A DNA stretch of 64,000 nt from Dastarcus helophoroides (Eukaryota > Arthropoda > Insecta > Coleoptera > Bothrideridae): contig CM053331.1 of assembly GCA_028583605.1 (NCBI GenBank), positions 17,096,857-17,160,856 of the forward strand, in the 5' to 3' direction. Numbering within the stretch: position 1 is the first letter of the stretch; each line of letters starts with the position of its first letter. A program made the translations under genes and the position numbers. The notes under the pieces are model-generated. The model was given only the letters and a program-made list of their open reading frames with translations, ran no database searches and was not told the origin of the DNA. Of this stretch, positions 33,265-44,500 are shown one piece after another.

Positions 33265-36200
33265 TTATGTAGGAATGCCCAACGTCCTTCTAACAATTCT
33301 TTCAGCTATCTTATTAAACTCTTCCCTATTTTCTCTCCACATTTTTGCTGCATCAACATTGGCTCCACTTTCATCATTGGGTTCTAAAAGAAAATGCTTA
33401 ATATTACTCAGTGTCAGTTACACAGATGATGATTAATAAATGTTAGAGAAATAATTGATTGGCAGTCACTACACTGTACATAATAACAAATTATAAAAAA
33501 CGGTAGAGTGAAAGCACCGGTAGTGGACATTTTCAACTTTGAAAGCTTATAGTAAGCGTTTGATCCTATGTATGGCATTCAAACCCACGCGATTTTGTTC
33601 CATAAATACCCTAGTTTCAACGGGTTGACCTACAACTTCCACCTTGCATCATGAGGAGTTTCAGCATATTTGAACTGTGGTAGTGCCTAAGGTGTGTGAC
33701 GCACGGCGCTAATATTTCCTACATTGGATAAGGAGCTAGGTGCATAGTTTGGATCATCGGCAGGGGACATCACGATCTATTTGGATTTATAAGCTTTTAG
33801 TTGAACAATTAAGGCAAAAAGAATACTTTTTCAATGCGCATAATTTCATTTCATGTTTTAATTTTTTTAACGTATGCCCACTACTAGTTCAGAGAATCTC
33901 ATGATGTCTTGGTAGTGGGCACTAATACCCATTACTGACACTTTCTGGGTTTTGCAAGAATAATTTGGGGGGGGGGGGGCAACTAATTACAATATGTTAC
34001 GTTAACACACCCGGCTTGGGTCTTATTCGATTTTGAGTACAGGAACCAGTAGTGGACATGGTGTTTTTCTCTTCACATTGGCCAAATATTTAACTGTTAA
34101 CAGGACGTGAAACTGTTGTAATCCTCCGAAATACAAGTCTAGTTAGTACATATAATATAGAAAAAGGGCCCAAATTTTGGAATTATCTGCAGGACACTAT
34201 GGAAAGCCTTCCGCAAGGTGTTAGTTAAGTATTTTCTTTAGCAACTGTTGCTAAGACATTTTGGATGTCACGTATTTCATTTAAAAAAAAATCATACCGA
34301 ATTGAAAAAAAAGTGCAACAGACTTCGACACTTGGCGTAGCAGAATAAAGTGGTTTAAGGAAATGGATTGAGTCAATGGCATAGACTGGGTTTCCTGTAT
34401 TTAAAGCACAAGTTTCAGAGTTTTTAATATGTAGCCAATGATTAGAAAATAGAAAATCCTTTTACTAATGGTCATCCAGGTTTAAGGAGATCTTGAAAAT
34501 AAATCCATTCCTTTCGGAAAGGATTGCGTAAAACTGAACTATAACTTAATCTTTTGCTACAGAAAGCTCAGACACGAGCGTCATTCAGGTGTAAGGAGTA
34601 CAAGAGTCAATAGCAAAACAGATAAGTACGCCAAGCATGTCAAAAACATAGTCCACCATCAGCAATGAGCCAACCACAGCAGAAGTGTTTAAAAGCATTT
34701 AAGAGAGCGTTGGTGTGACTAGAGAGCCCAATAAAAAAAGATACCAAAGGAAGTGATACCCAGTGTAGTAACATCAGAGACAACGGTAACGGTACCATGA
34801 GGACAAAATTCAAAAGAACGCAGAAGTGGAATTGGAAAAACCAGAAAAGCTGATATTAAGCTGAAGAAACAGGATGAAAGAGCATTAGCCCAGAAAAAAG
34901 TTCTAAGAAAGAGAAGAACCTATCACAAGTTAGGGGAGTAAAAATAAAAAAGAAAAGAAAAATGAAAAAGCTGCAAATAAATGAAAACAAATACGATGAT
35001 TTGGAAAATGATTTAACACCAAAAGAACAAGATAAATGGTTCGAAGCAGATAGCTCGGATGAGTCTAAGTATGAATAGCAATTCTGAAAGTGACTAAGTC
35101 AAAGCTTTGTTTTTGTTTTGCTGCATTTTGCTATTAAAAACTTCTAGAAAAAGCTGAAATTGGTGCAAAAATCTCAAAATAGCAAAAAAGTTATGATTTT
35201 TAAATTTTCCTTTGTATTTATCTGCTAATTAGCGGTTTCTCAAAAAGTTTAGTGTATTTGACGCATTGATAATGTCAAAAGTTCATTATAAATCTCTTGT
35301 ATTAGAAAATTGTCAATAATTATTGTTTTTTAACTAAACAAAATGTGCCCATTACCAGAACAAATAAGTGCCCTCTATTGAAAAGTCTCTGTCCACTACC
35401 AATGCGACCAAAGCAACTGAGTATTTTAATACAACAACGCGAGTAAATAAGGTCAATTCAAGTCTGGAATCTTGAAGTTGCCGAAACAATCTAAACTTTT
35501 AACAGTAATTCACAAAAGTGTAAAAATTCGCCTCAAAGTGCCCATTACCAGTGCTTTTACCTTTTTTTACATTAGTAAAAAAAAATGTTTTGTGGAAAAA
35601 TCTCTAACAGGTCGTTTTTATTTGACGACAATAAACATTTTTGTTTTTGAGAAACGAGGTCATTAACTTTTTAAAATGGATACTTCCTTTTCATTGTCAA
35701 AACCAACAATATATAAAAATGTTACCATCCTATGTGGGAAATTTTATAAGTGATAACTGAATGCAAGAAGCAAAAACTATGTTGCTTAAAAAAAAATATC
35801 AGATTGGAGTTTTTCAGTTCTTCGAAACACCTGACTTTTAACAAATAATGAAGACTGGAACTCAGCAGGAAGTAAGCGATTTGCTTCTGTTATGTAATCC
35901 ATGTTCACTAGAGACCGACTGAAGTATCAAATTCTGTCAAAAAAGCTAGCATTTGCCCAAAACGTCTGAAACTTCAAGTTTAAGGAGGTGTTTTAAAAAT
36001 AAATTCAAATTTTGAGAAAAAGCAGACATTTATAGGATGAATTTGAGAAATTTAGATCTTAACATTTAGTGGAGTATCTTAAGGGTTTTGACCTAGGATT
36101 TCAGTTGCAGTGCGTGAATAAACAAAAATATATGGAATATTTAGTTTACAGTATTTGTAAAAGTTTATCTAATAAAAATTGTGATCTTCATTAAAAATAA

Positions 36201-39200
36201 TAATAATAATAATAATCCAGGTGTTTCAAAATAAGGTGCTCATACTTAAGGAGCATAATCTTCGAGCAATTTTAAGAAAAAAAGTTTATATCAATTTAGG
36301 TCCGGAACCGCTTTATTTTTAAGTTATAGCCTTGAAAATTAAAAAAAAATGGTTTTTCCTTAAATACTATGAAACCACTCGAAATATTTTTTCACATTTT
36401 TTTACATGTTGGTAGTTACCATCTAGGATAAAAAAAGCACTTTTTGCTAGAAAAATATTTGATTTTCTTCCATCATGCTAATTTGTCTTTGAGTATTCTT
36501 AGCGAAAAAAATAGTACGTCACTGCTTTATTACAAATTAAGTACCAATTTCATAAACAACCTTCATTTCTTGGTAAAAATGCTCCCTTGAAATTGTTTCG
36601 TCTGACGAACGGTTTTCGGTTAAAATAATTATTTAGCTTTAAAAAATATGTTTAGTTATTTTGTATTATGGGTTTATTCATTCTTAAAAATAGTTATCTC
36701 CCAAAACCATATAAATCTAACTTACATAGTAACATAAATTTTCATAAAGAAACACTAATGATCAAAGTTGACTTAAAATAAGGTATTAAATTTGCAGAAA
36801 AGTATAAAAAACGCTGATCGAAATGCAAAGAAATGCATTCTATTTTTTACTTATAAAACGTTGGTCGGGTGAAAAAACTTAAGGGGGAATTTTTACTAAA
36901 AATAAATAGTGTTACTGAAAACCATATTTATTGTGAATTAAAAGAAAAAAGTGGCGCGATTTTTTTTTTCATTAAAATTATTCAGACATGTTAATCGAAA
37001 CCCGTTCGTCATAAAAAAAAATTGAGGGGTCATTTTTATCAACAAGTGAAGGATATTTTGCAATTGGTGCGTATTAAAAAAAAAAGCAATGGCGTAACAT
37101 TTTAATTTAGCTATTTTATACAGGTAGAAGTGTTTAAGAAGTTGGGTAAGGTAGCCCAAACTGTTCCACTTCCTAAATTGCACTCCTCGGTGGCAGTAAC
37201 CGAAGGGGGGAACGAAGGGCATATGCAGCTGCAATATAGGGATTGGTAGTCCAAAGTAAATCGCCTCCTAAATTGAACCGCCTAATTTTTTCTACTTTCT
37301 TAAATAGCTCCTCTAGGTGTACCTTACCCAACCTTTTTACCAAGAAATAAAGGCTGTTTATGACATTGGTCTCTAATTTGAAAAAAAGTAGTGACACATC
37401 ATTTTTTTCGCTAAGAATATTCGATGACATATTAGCATGAATGCCACTGATGGAAGAATAGCAATATAATTTCCAGTAAAAAGTGCGTCTTTATGCCTAG
37501 TTAGTATCTACCAAAATTTAAAAAAATATTTCGAGTAGGTTCGTAGTATTTAAGGAAAAACCAACTTTTTTCTTAATTTTCAAGACCCTGTAACTTAAAA
37601 ATAAAGCGGTTCCGGACCTACGTTGCTGTAAACTTTTTTTCTTAAAATCCCTTGAGAATTGTGTTCCTTAAGTATGAGCACCTTATTTTGAAACTCCCGG
37701 ATTATTATTATTATTATTACTATTGTTAATAAAGATTACAATTTTTTAATAGGTAAACTTTTTTACAAATACTCTTGGCTAAAAATTCCATATATTTCTG
37801 TTTAATTTCATTCACTGTAACTAAAATCCGAGATTTTTAGATTTTTAATGCTCCAGGCACTCCACTAATTATAATTTTAGAAAAAAATAATAATTTTCAA
37901 GATTAAGTTAAAAACTTGTAGATCTCTGAAAAAAATCGAACTTTAAAATAAAGTTCAAGTTTAAAAACTTAAACATGAAATTTAAGAAAACAAGATGAAT
38001 ATGATAATCAAAAAAACTGAATTTTAAAACTAATTTCAAGAAGGTAGATACTTTGAAATTATTATTATACTAGTAATTTCCAAAAAAAGTTGAAAAGGTG
38101 AAAAGTTAAAGTTTTGGATAAAGTTTAGGATTATTGAAGGTCGAAATTTTAAAAATTAATAAAAAGTACTGATTTTAAAAATTTCAATTTCTTAAATTTT
38201 CTAATTTATTTAATTTTGAAATTTTAATTTTAAAGCTAAATATTTAAAGTTCTTTCGAAGTCCAACATTTAAATCTGAAATATCATTTGAAGTTTAAAAT
38301 TACTACAAAAGCTGAAAATTTTAAATTCAAAGTAAAAGATTTGAGAAAAAAATTTAACATGTCGAGATTATAAGCTTGAACTTTTTTAGTGCCTAAATTT
38401 TGACTTTCTTAAAAATGTATAAAAAATGTCAAACATTTGAATTTAAAAATTTCAGCCCCAAAAAAAAGTTTAAAAAATGCTCTGCAAAAGGGGCATTTTT
38501 CAAAATTTCCCAAAGACAGTAGGAGATAGGCGGCCAAAACTATGGAAATATTATTACAGATAAGTGACATACTGATTAATATAACATTCATCACATTTGA
38601 CTCTGGGGGCAGATTTCCTGTTTATCCTGCTATACCCTTTGGAGATAAAAGGCTCATATTTTGGTAGAAACTTAAAATTTATATAAAATGAAATTCAAAT
38701 TTAAACATAAAATTTCAAAAAATAAGTCAAAAATTAGAGAAATGTTTTATACTTCTAAAAAAAAAATTAACAATGTCAAAATTAGAATCCTAATTAAATT
38801 TTTATTATTCGACTTTTTGCTCAGAAGCTTCTAGAAGACAAAATTTACAGAAACATTTTTTAATATAATATAAATTGAAACCAAATAAATGCATGTATAG
38901 AATTGTAACATGTAAAATTCATTTACCTGCTAACATGCTCACTACAGACAAAAGGATTTTTTCAACACTTTGAACTGGGGACCATCTCTCTGCACTTGAT
39001 TCGTATCCCATGGGATCGTCTCCTGGTGCATGTAGAATTGATATGCACACCCTACCATCTGAATATACTAGAAAGGAGCCATTACTAGATGAGTTGCAAA
39101 ATTTACAACTTACTTACTATTAGGATGGAACATTTCGCAAGTAAACTGCATTTTTGGTGGACTTAATGGATAGTCAGGCGGAAAAATTAGTTTGGCTGGA

Positions 39201-39462
39201 AAAACACCCCCCTCAAAGCAGGTTCCTTCAGGGCCACTAGAATTTTAATTTATTTTTGAAATAGATTTTGAAGGAGCTTTTACATACGTTATCAGAGCCT
39301 CCCATTCAAAGAAATTTTCTTCATTTATTGGACCAGCTATTATTCCTTCGGGTGGATTCAGGGTTAGCTCTAGAAAGCAAACTAAAATACATGTCTAACA
39401 TTTCTTACACAATATTTACGTTTATATTCTGCCATAAGTCTTCGTAAAGCTGAACCTGCCAT
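33265..39462 (-). CDS. UBE2G2: Ubiquitin-conjugating enzyme E2 G2, five exons, complete
   Basis: Minus-strand exons: 39462-39420, 39369-39288, 39236-39118, 39067-38927 and 33383-33265, totalling 504 bp or 167 residues (human 165). All introns are GT/AG and in phase. It starts [19 protein letters not shown]. The E2 fold shows HPN at 79-81 and the catalytic Cys89 in GRVCISILH. After it comes the acidic insertion [16 protein letters not shown] that marks the UBE2G/UBE2R class. It ends RTLGIPT. By family knowledge UBE2G2 transfers ubiquitin in ER-associated degradation with gp78/Hrd1-type E3 ligases and builds K48 chains. The first four exons are compact (48-50 bp introns between exons 1-4 and 2-3 alike). 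The last intron is 5.5 kb and full of repeats. A minus-strand AATAAA lies at 33235-33230, 30 bp past the stop. Confidence 0.97.
33384..33501. other. Start (3' end) of the UBE2G2 last intron
   Basis: Runs from the acceptor CTTTTAG (minus strand, 33390-33384) to the edge of the next element; nothing else is seen. Confidence 0.4.
33502..35563. mobile_element. About 2.06 kb DNA element with repeated CATTACCAG / TAGTGGGCA motifs and a decayed pogo-like frame
   Basis: The left end has GTGAAAGCACCGGTAGTGGA and the right end, minus strand, GGTAAAAGCACTGGTAATGG. Variants of TGGTAGTGGGCA recur at about 33520, 33870, 33910, 34043, 35345, 35390 and 35540, clustered towards both ends. In the interior, broken + frames give GIDWVS and KHKFQSF, resembling the G-x-DW...K-RH DNA-binding segment of pogo/jerky-type transposases. 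Further on come a lysine/glutamate-rich stretch (34850-35060) and [14 protein letters not shown]. Numerous stops and frameshifts make it dead. Family assignment is tentative. Confidence 0.5.
35564..36062. other. Unassigned UBE2G2 intron sequence
   Basis: TAGAGACCGACTGAAG at about 35909 weakly resembles the dispersed GACCGACCGAAAC motif. No gene. Confidence 0.35.
36063..37875. repeat. 1.8 kb inverted duplication containing a foldback element
   Basis: CCAGGTGTTTCAAAATAAGG at 36217 and its mirror (CCTTATTTTGAAACTCCCGG, ending at about 37700) bound a foldback element. Inner matches include GGTCCGGAACCGCTTTATTT and TTCTTAGCGAAAAAAA. Unusually, the flanks are also mirrored: (AAT)n at about 36199 against (ATT)n at about 37702, then AAAGTTTATCTAATAAAAAT, ATATATGGAAT and ATTTAGTGGAGT against their inverted counterparts out to about 37875. 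The central 36600-37320 is not clearly palindromic and includes a GC-richer patch (37180-37280). Confidence 0.7.
37876..38926. repeat. AAATTTCGA-type arrays and plain intron of UBE2G2
   Basis: 37876-38420 and 38690-38830 are degenerate AAATTTTGA / TTTAAA arrays. 38430-38690 is more complex but unrecognised. The donor of UBE2G2 exon 4 (minus strand GTAAAT) is at 38926. Confidence 0.45.
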
Positions 39463-39880
39463 TCTTATCTTATTGTCTTTTTTCGAGAAATATATACATT
39501 CACCGTTCACTTTTCTTACACTTTTTCACTTTTTTGTTATACATTTGAGGAAAGTTCAAGAATCATAACAAATTTCGTACATTTGACAACCCACGTCATG
39601 TAATATTTCATGTGAACGAAGCTTTAAAAATCATAGAGAAAAAGCGAGTAGAATCGTTAGTCATTGATTGAATACGTGATTTGTGTATGTATATTTTGCA
39701 GCCCGACAATGGCGCAGGTGGAATACTGAAAATTTTTTTGAAGTGAAAACTTCTTTAGGGAAAAAATGCATGCAATTGCCATGTATGTAATATTACCAAA
39801 AAAAAACGATTTCAACTGCTTGAACTACTAGTCGTTTGCTCTACGACTGCGACACACAGACATTTCTTAAAACCTTTCCA
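39463..39880. promoter_or_regulatory. UBE2G2 upstream region
   Basis: Sequence immediately 5' of the UBE2G2 start codon, shared as the intergenic region with NOP58 (starts 2.0 kb apart, divergent). I see no certain TATA box or initiator, so the promoter position is inferred only from gene order. Confidence 0.3.
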
Positions 39881-39934
39881 ACACTCGGATAATCCGACAT
39901 CTAGTTAATCCGGCACCCGCCAATGCGGGTGAAA

Positions 39935-40225
39935 ATATAAAAAAGAAAAATTTGGGAGGGAGGGCAAAATAAAAATATGGAAAAGAAAAATGGGGCGCAA
40001 AATGAAAATATGAAAAAGAAAAATTGGGGGGGGGGGGTGAAAAAATAAAAATATATAAAAAAGGAAAATGGGGGTCAAAATGAAAAAATATAAAAAAGAA
40101 AATGGAGGAGCAAAAAATATATATATATATACAAAAGAAAATGGGGGGGGGGGCAAAAACTGGAGGGAGCACAATGAAAATATATTTAAAAAAATTGGGT
40201 GGCAAAATAAAAATATGAAAAAAAA
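39935..40225. repeat. Degenerate tandem array of G-run plus A-rich units
   Basis: About seven units of 35-45 bp, each a run of G residues (up to 12, e.g. about 40026 and 40145) followed by CAAAATGAAAATATGAAAAA-like text. The + strand is almost pure purine, the minus strand pyrimidine. TCGGATAATCCGACATC and TTAATCCGGCACCCG just left (39886-39919) look like a pogo-type terminus. The array lies about 450-750 bp upstream of the UBE2G2 start. Confidence 0.7.
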
Positions 40226-40379
40226 GATTAGTCGCCGCCTTCAATTATTTGTACTTCTCAACTGGAAGAAACCACTGAAAGTTTGGAAAAAGATTTTTAT
40301 GAAATATCTTGAAATTTGTTATATCATAATTTTAAGTTTTCACTTCTGTCGGTAGATCCCATAATTGCCCAATATTTTG

Positions 40380-41170
40380 AGCAAAAAAAATTTTTAATGA
40401 AAGTGAATGGAAATTTTGAAAGACCAAACCCAGTTTTACAAAAAAGGACATAATTATATAATTACGTTAAATTTAGACGTCATTCTCTAAACGTAAATTT
40501 TCTAGACCTTAGAAGATCTAGATTATTAGCTAAAAACTGCTTGAAAAAATATCTTAATTTTGAGAAACAAGAGTTTTACAAAAAAAATACAGTTTTTTTA
40601 ACTAAAACTTTACAAACGATATTTTTAAATTATAGTATAAAGTCAGTATTTGCGAGAACAACTGAAATTAAAAAATCAAAATAAAAATCGTTATTTCGAG
40701 ATTTTAAAGTTTATTTCTTCTGCAAAAAATTGACGCTTTCAGAAAAATCAAAATTTTAGGGTAAGCTGGTAAAAATTGGCAATTTAAATCAGGAATTTTT
40801 GGAAAATGTCATCATTTCAGGTTTATTTTCGCAATTTCAACCTTATTTTCATAATTTCTGCTTCAAACTGAAATATACGTCTTTTTTTGCTTGAAATTTC
40901 AACCTTAAAACTCCAAATCTTCAGAACAAAATCGAAATATGCGAATTAGTCAAAGAGTCAAAATTTTGATTTTAACACAGACATTTTACCAAATATAAGT
41001 ATTATATTATAAATTTAAGGAAGAGAAACTTATAAAAATGTAATTTTAATACAACAGCTGAAGAAATAGAACGAAATCTTGAGAAAATGATGTTTTAAGA
41101 AGGAAGTTAAAATATTAGTTTAAGCTTAAATGCTTTTGGGAAGCAAATGCTGATTTTAGTCAGGGCATAT
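40380..41170. repeat. AAATTTCGA-type array between UBE2G2 and NOP58
   Basis: Degenerate AT-rich array, with AAAATTTTGA and TTTCGAGA words. It has the same character as the other arrays and contains no gene. Confidence 0.45.
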
Positions 41171-41502
41171 TAGAGATAAAAATATGCCGATTTTTGTGAT
41201 TAAGGTTAAATTAAAGTGGAATAGGAAGATTGAAAAAAGTGTAGGTCTGGCAACAGTGTGTATTCAGTGATTTTAAATCTCTGGATATTACGTCATTGCT
41301 TGTATTACCACTTCTACCATTTAAATTGTCTATGTCTATGCCACAGACAATAAAGTACAAGTCTACAAGTGGAACAATTGCAGGTTAAGTGTTGTGACGT
41401 TAGGTTTGAAAATGTGCTTGTTGTGAAGTGGCCGATTCAAACAGATCAATTTTCAAGCACAAAGAATAATTTTTTGTAGAGTGTGTGTCGCATTTACAAA
41501 AA
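41171..41502 (+). promoter_or_regulatory. NOP58 promoter region
   Basis: CTGGCAACAGTG at 41247-41258 matches the motif upstream of the SOCS gene. CRE-like words TTACGTCA (41288-41295) and TGACGTTA (about 41395) lie between it and the start codon. These are sequence matches only; none is proven functional. Confidence 0.35.
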
Positions 41503-44500
41503 ATGTTGGTTTTATTCGAAACTCCGGCTGGATATGCCTTATTCAAGGTATTTGCTTAAATATAACCCATGTAGTATTTCTAACCTCAAATATTACCATG
41601 CTTTTAGCTGTTGGATGACAAAAAACTGGAAAAGACCGACAATTTATATACCGAATTTGAAACTCCGGAAGCTGCGGGGAAACTGTAAGTTACTTTTTTT
41701 ACTTTTACGATTACGTTATTATAATTCCAGTTGTTGTATAGTAAGTGCATTAACGTCGTTTATTCATACATAAATATCGCCTGCATATATTTCATTTTCT
41801 TGTTAAATGAAACCTGATGGTCTTTTTAATAGTTAGAAATTTTTTACTGAAATGAATTATTTCTTCTTCATGAAAAAGTGAAAAAAATACTCGTTTTGTG
41901 TGTTTTCGAAATACTTTGTTAATTAGAATGTGTTAAAAAGCTTTACCAATCGCTTTTTTAGCAGGTGCACTAACTTAAAGACGTATCTGTGTTCCTCAGA
42001 AGCAAACTATGTTAAGTTACAAAGCTCATTCTTGTGGTAAACAAAGTTAGTCCCTTCACATAGTTTAGGTCTGGGGTAAACCTGGATTTAACACTTTTTA
42101 AAAATACCTAAATTTGCTGTTTATTTAGATATGTTGCTGCTGAAGATAGTAAATTAAAGATGGCGTTTATGTGATAGGCATAATATCTTTAACTCATTTT
42201 GGAAAAAAATGGAACTTACCATTAGCTTCTAAGGGACAGGTCTACCATGTGACCCACCGGGAAACGCCGCGATCGATATCTGACAAAGTATTCATCTAAA
42301 AAATTTAAAAACATAGCAAAGTCAACAAGACCAACACAACTAAAATATTGGCAAAGTTGTAATATCTTCGCTTATACCGTAAGTTGACACCAACTTTGTT
42401 ATTTTACATGGGACACATGGAACACCCTATATTTTTTTGACCTAACCTAGTGCAGATATAAATTATCTTTTAACTGATATAGGCATTGCTTTTACGATGA
42501 ATGGAAATAATTGCAATTTCAACTTTTTTTTTTATTATTTCACACTCATTGAATTCCTCATTTCAGTGGCATAATGAGTATAAAAAAAAATAAAATGTAC
42601 TTTAAGAAAAAGAAACAATCCATATCAACAATTAAATTATGAAACAGTCAGTCAAATTATTTATAGTAGTTCATAGTGTGTAATGAAGCTAAAATTAAAA
42701 CATGACTAGACGACATAATTGGAAATGCCATTTTGACATTTTTATTGTCAACAACAGATGTTATTCTATCTGATTTCTCTTTGACGGAGTCAACATTTGT
42801 GACATTTCTTACCATTTGCTTGGATTTCATGAGAGCTTTACCTTATCTGGATATTGAACAGCAAATTTATCATTATCACATGTTTGAGATATTACTTTGT
42901 TACATCCTCAGAAGGTAACAAACAATTTAAAATAATTTTTATTACTAAAAAGATGGTCAGGCATGTGTTCATTTTAGCTTCACCACATACTATAAAATAA
43001 ACTATAAATATTTTGACAAATGGTTTCCTGATAGTTTAATTGTCCATAGAGATTATTTCTACTCATAAAGTCATTGATATGTGACCCGATAAGAGTCCAT
43101 TTCATGTGAAATGGGAAAATAAAAGTAAAAAAATGCAATTATTTCTAACAGTTGTAATAACAACCCTTCGAAAGCTTATATCAGGTAAAATATAATTAAA
43201 ATTTACATAAGATAGGCTAAAAAAATATAGGGGGTTCCTTTTAATGTAACAAAGTTATCGCTGCTTGAATTTATCAAAAGGTTCAGACGTGAATTCAACA
43301 CTCGGTACAATGTTTTTGAATTTATGAAAGTTGTGCAAGGTAGCTTCGTATGTGTTCTACTTACGCACCAAATATCAAATTAATAATTGGTTTCTGAAAA
43401 AAGATACAAAGAATTTCGTGAAACCTTGCATCTGCCAAATTTTTTATAAAAATCCAATTATTTTAAAAACTAAATTTTAACAACAATGTTTGTTATCCAA
43501 AGTGACCTTAAAATACCAAACAAAATGCAAACAAATATAGGGTATCTCATTTAAAATAACGAAGTTTGTGTCAACTTCCGGTATAACCGGAAGTACTACA
43601 ACTTTGCGAATATTTTAGTTGTGTTGGCCCTGTCAACTGCGCTAAGTTGTTAAATTTTAAAATTTTTAAGATAAGTAATTTGTCAGATATCGATCGCCAC
43701 GATTCCCGATGGAACACACTGTATAATTTTGGTGTAATAAAATAGCATAATGTAAACTTTTTTTTTCTTAATCAAAAAATGTTAGCAGGGAATGTATTGT
43801 TCATTTTGCAAACAAAAAAATTGTACATCTTTTCCCGATAAAAAGTTATAAGCAGATTTATTGCAAAAAAAGTATTATTAAAGTTCGCAATCGTTGCGAT
43901 TTAATCAAACAGCCTTTTGAAACAAACCTATTAAATATTTTTAGGCTTGGAATGACATGTTAGGGATATCTGAGAATGTATTCAACTGCTCTTCTAGGGT
44001 TCTTTTGAGATTCACCATAAACTAACAAATAATATGTCATTTGTGCGAAAATTTTTCAAAGCTAAATGACGACGAACAATGTTTGTCAACCATTAATTCA
44101 ATTATTGAGAGATGCCAGTATGCTCTATTTGTTTGCTATTTGTTTAAATTAATAATAAATAATATAATATATAAATAATAGTTTGTTTTGCAATAAAATG
44201 GCTTATAGCTTTTTAACCTAAAAAGATACCAAATATTATTCTCTACAAAATTTGTTTAGAAAAATTAGTTCTTTTTAAATATGCAAAAATAGAGGTATGT
44301 TCCTTAAAAGTTCAATGACCAAATCTGCAAAAATATAGAATTTTGACTTAAAATGGACCTGTATTCAATCCAATTTAAGAACCCTTTTCAGATTTTTTAT
44401 ATCGTTTTTTATTTTTCTATAATAGAGCTAAGACATCGAGCTTTGCTCACCCTGTACAGTATTGTCATGCTTTTTATCCTTTTCGTTTTATTTACTTAAT

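Noticed and set aside
39867..40244. Proline/phenylalanine-rich minus-strand open frames
   Set aside because: They are the translation of the G-run/A-rich tandem array, not protein-coding sequence.
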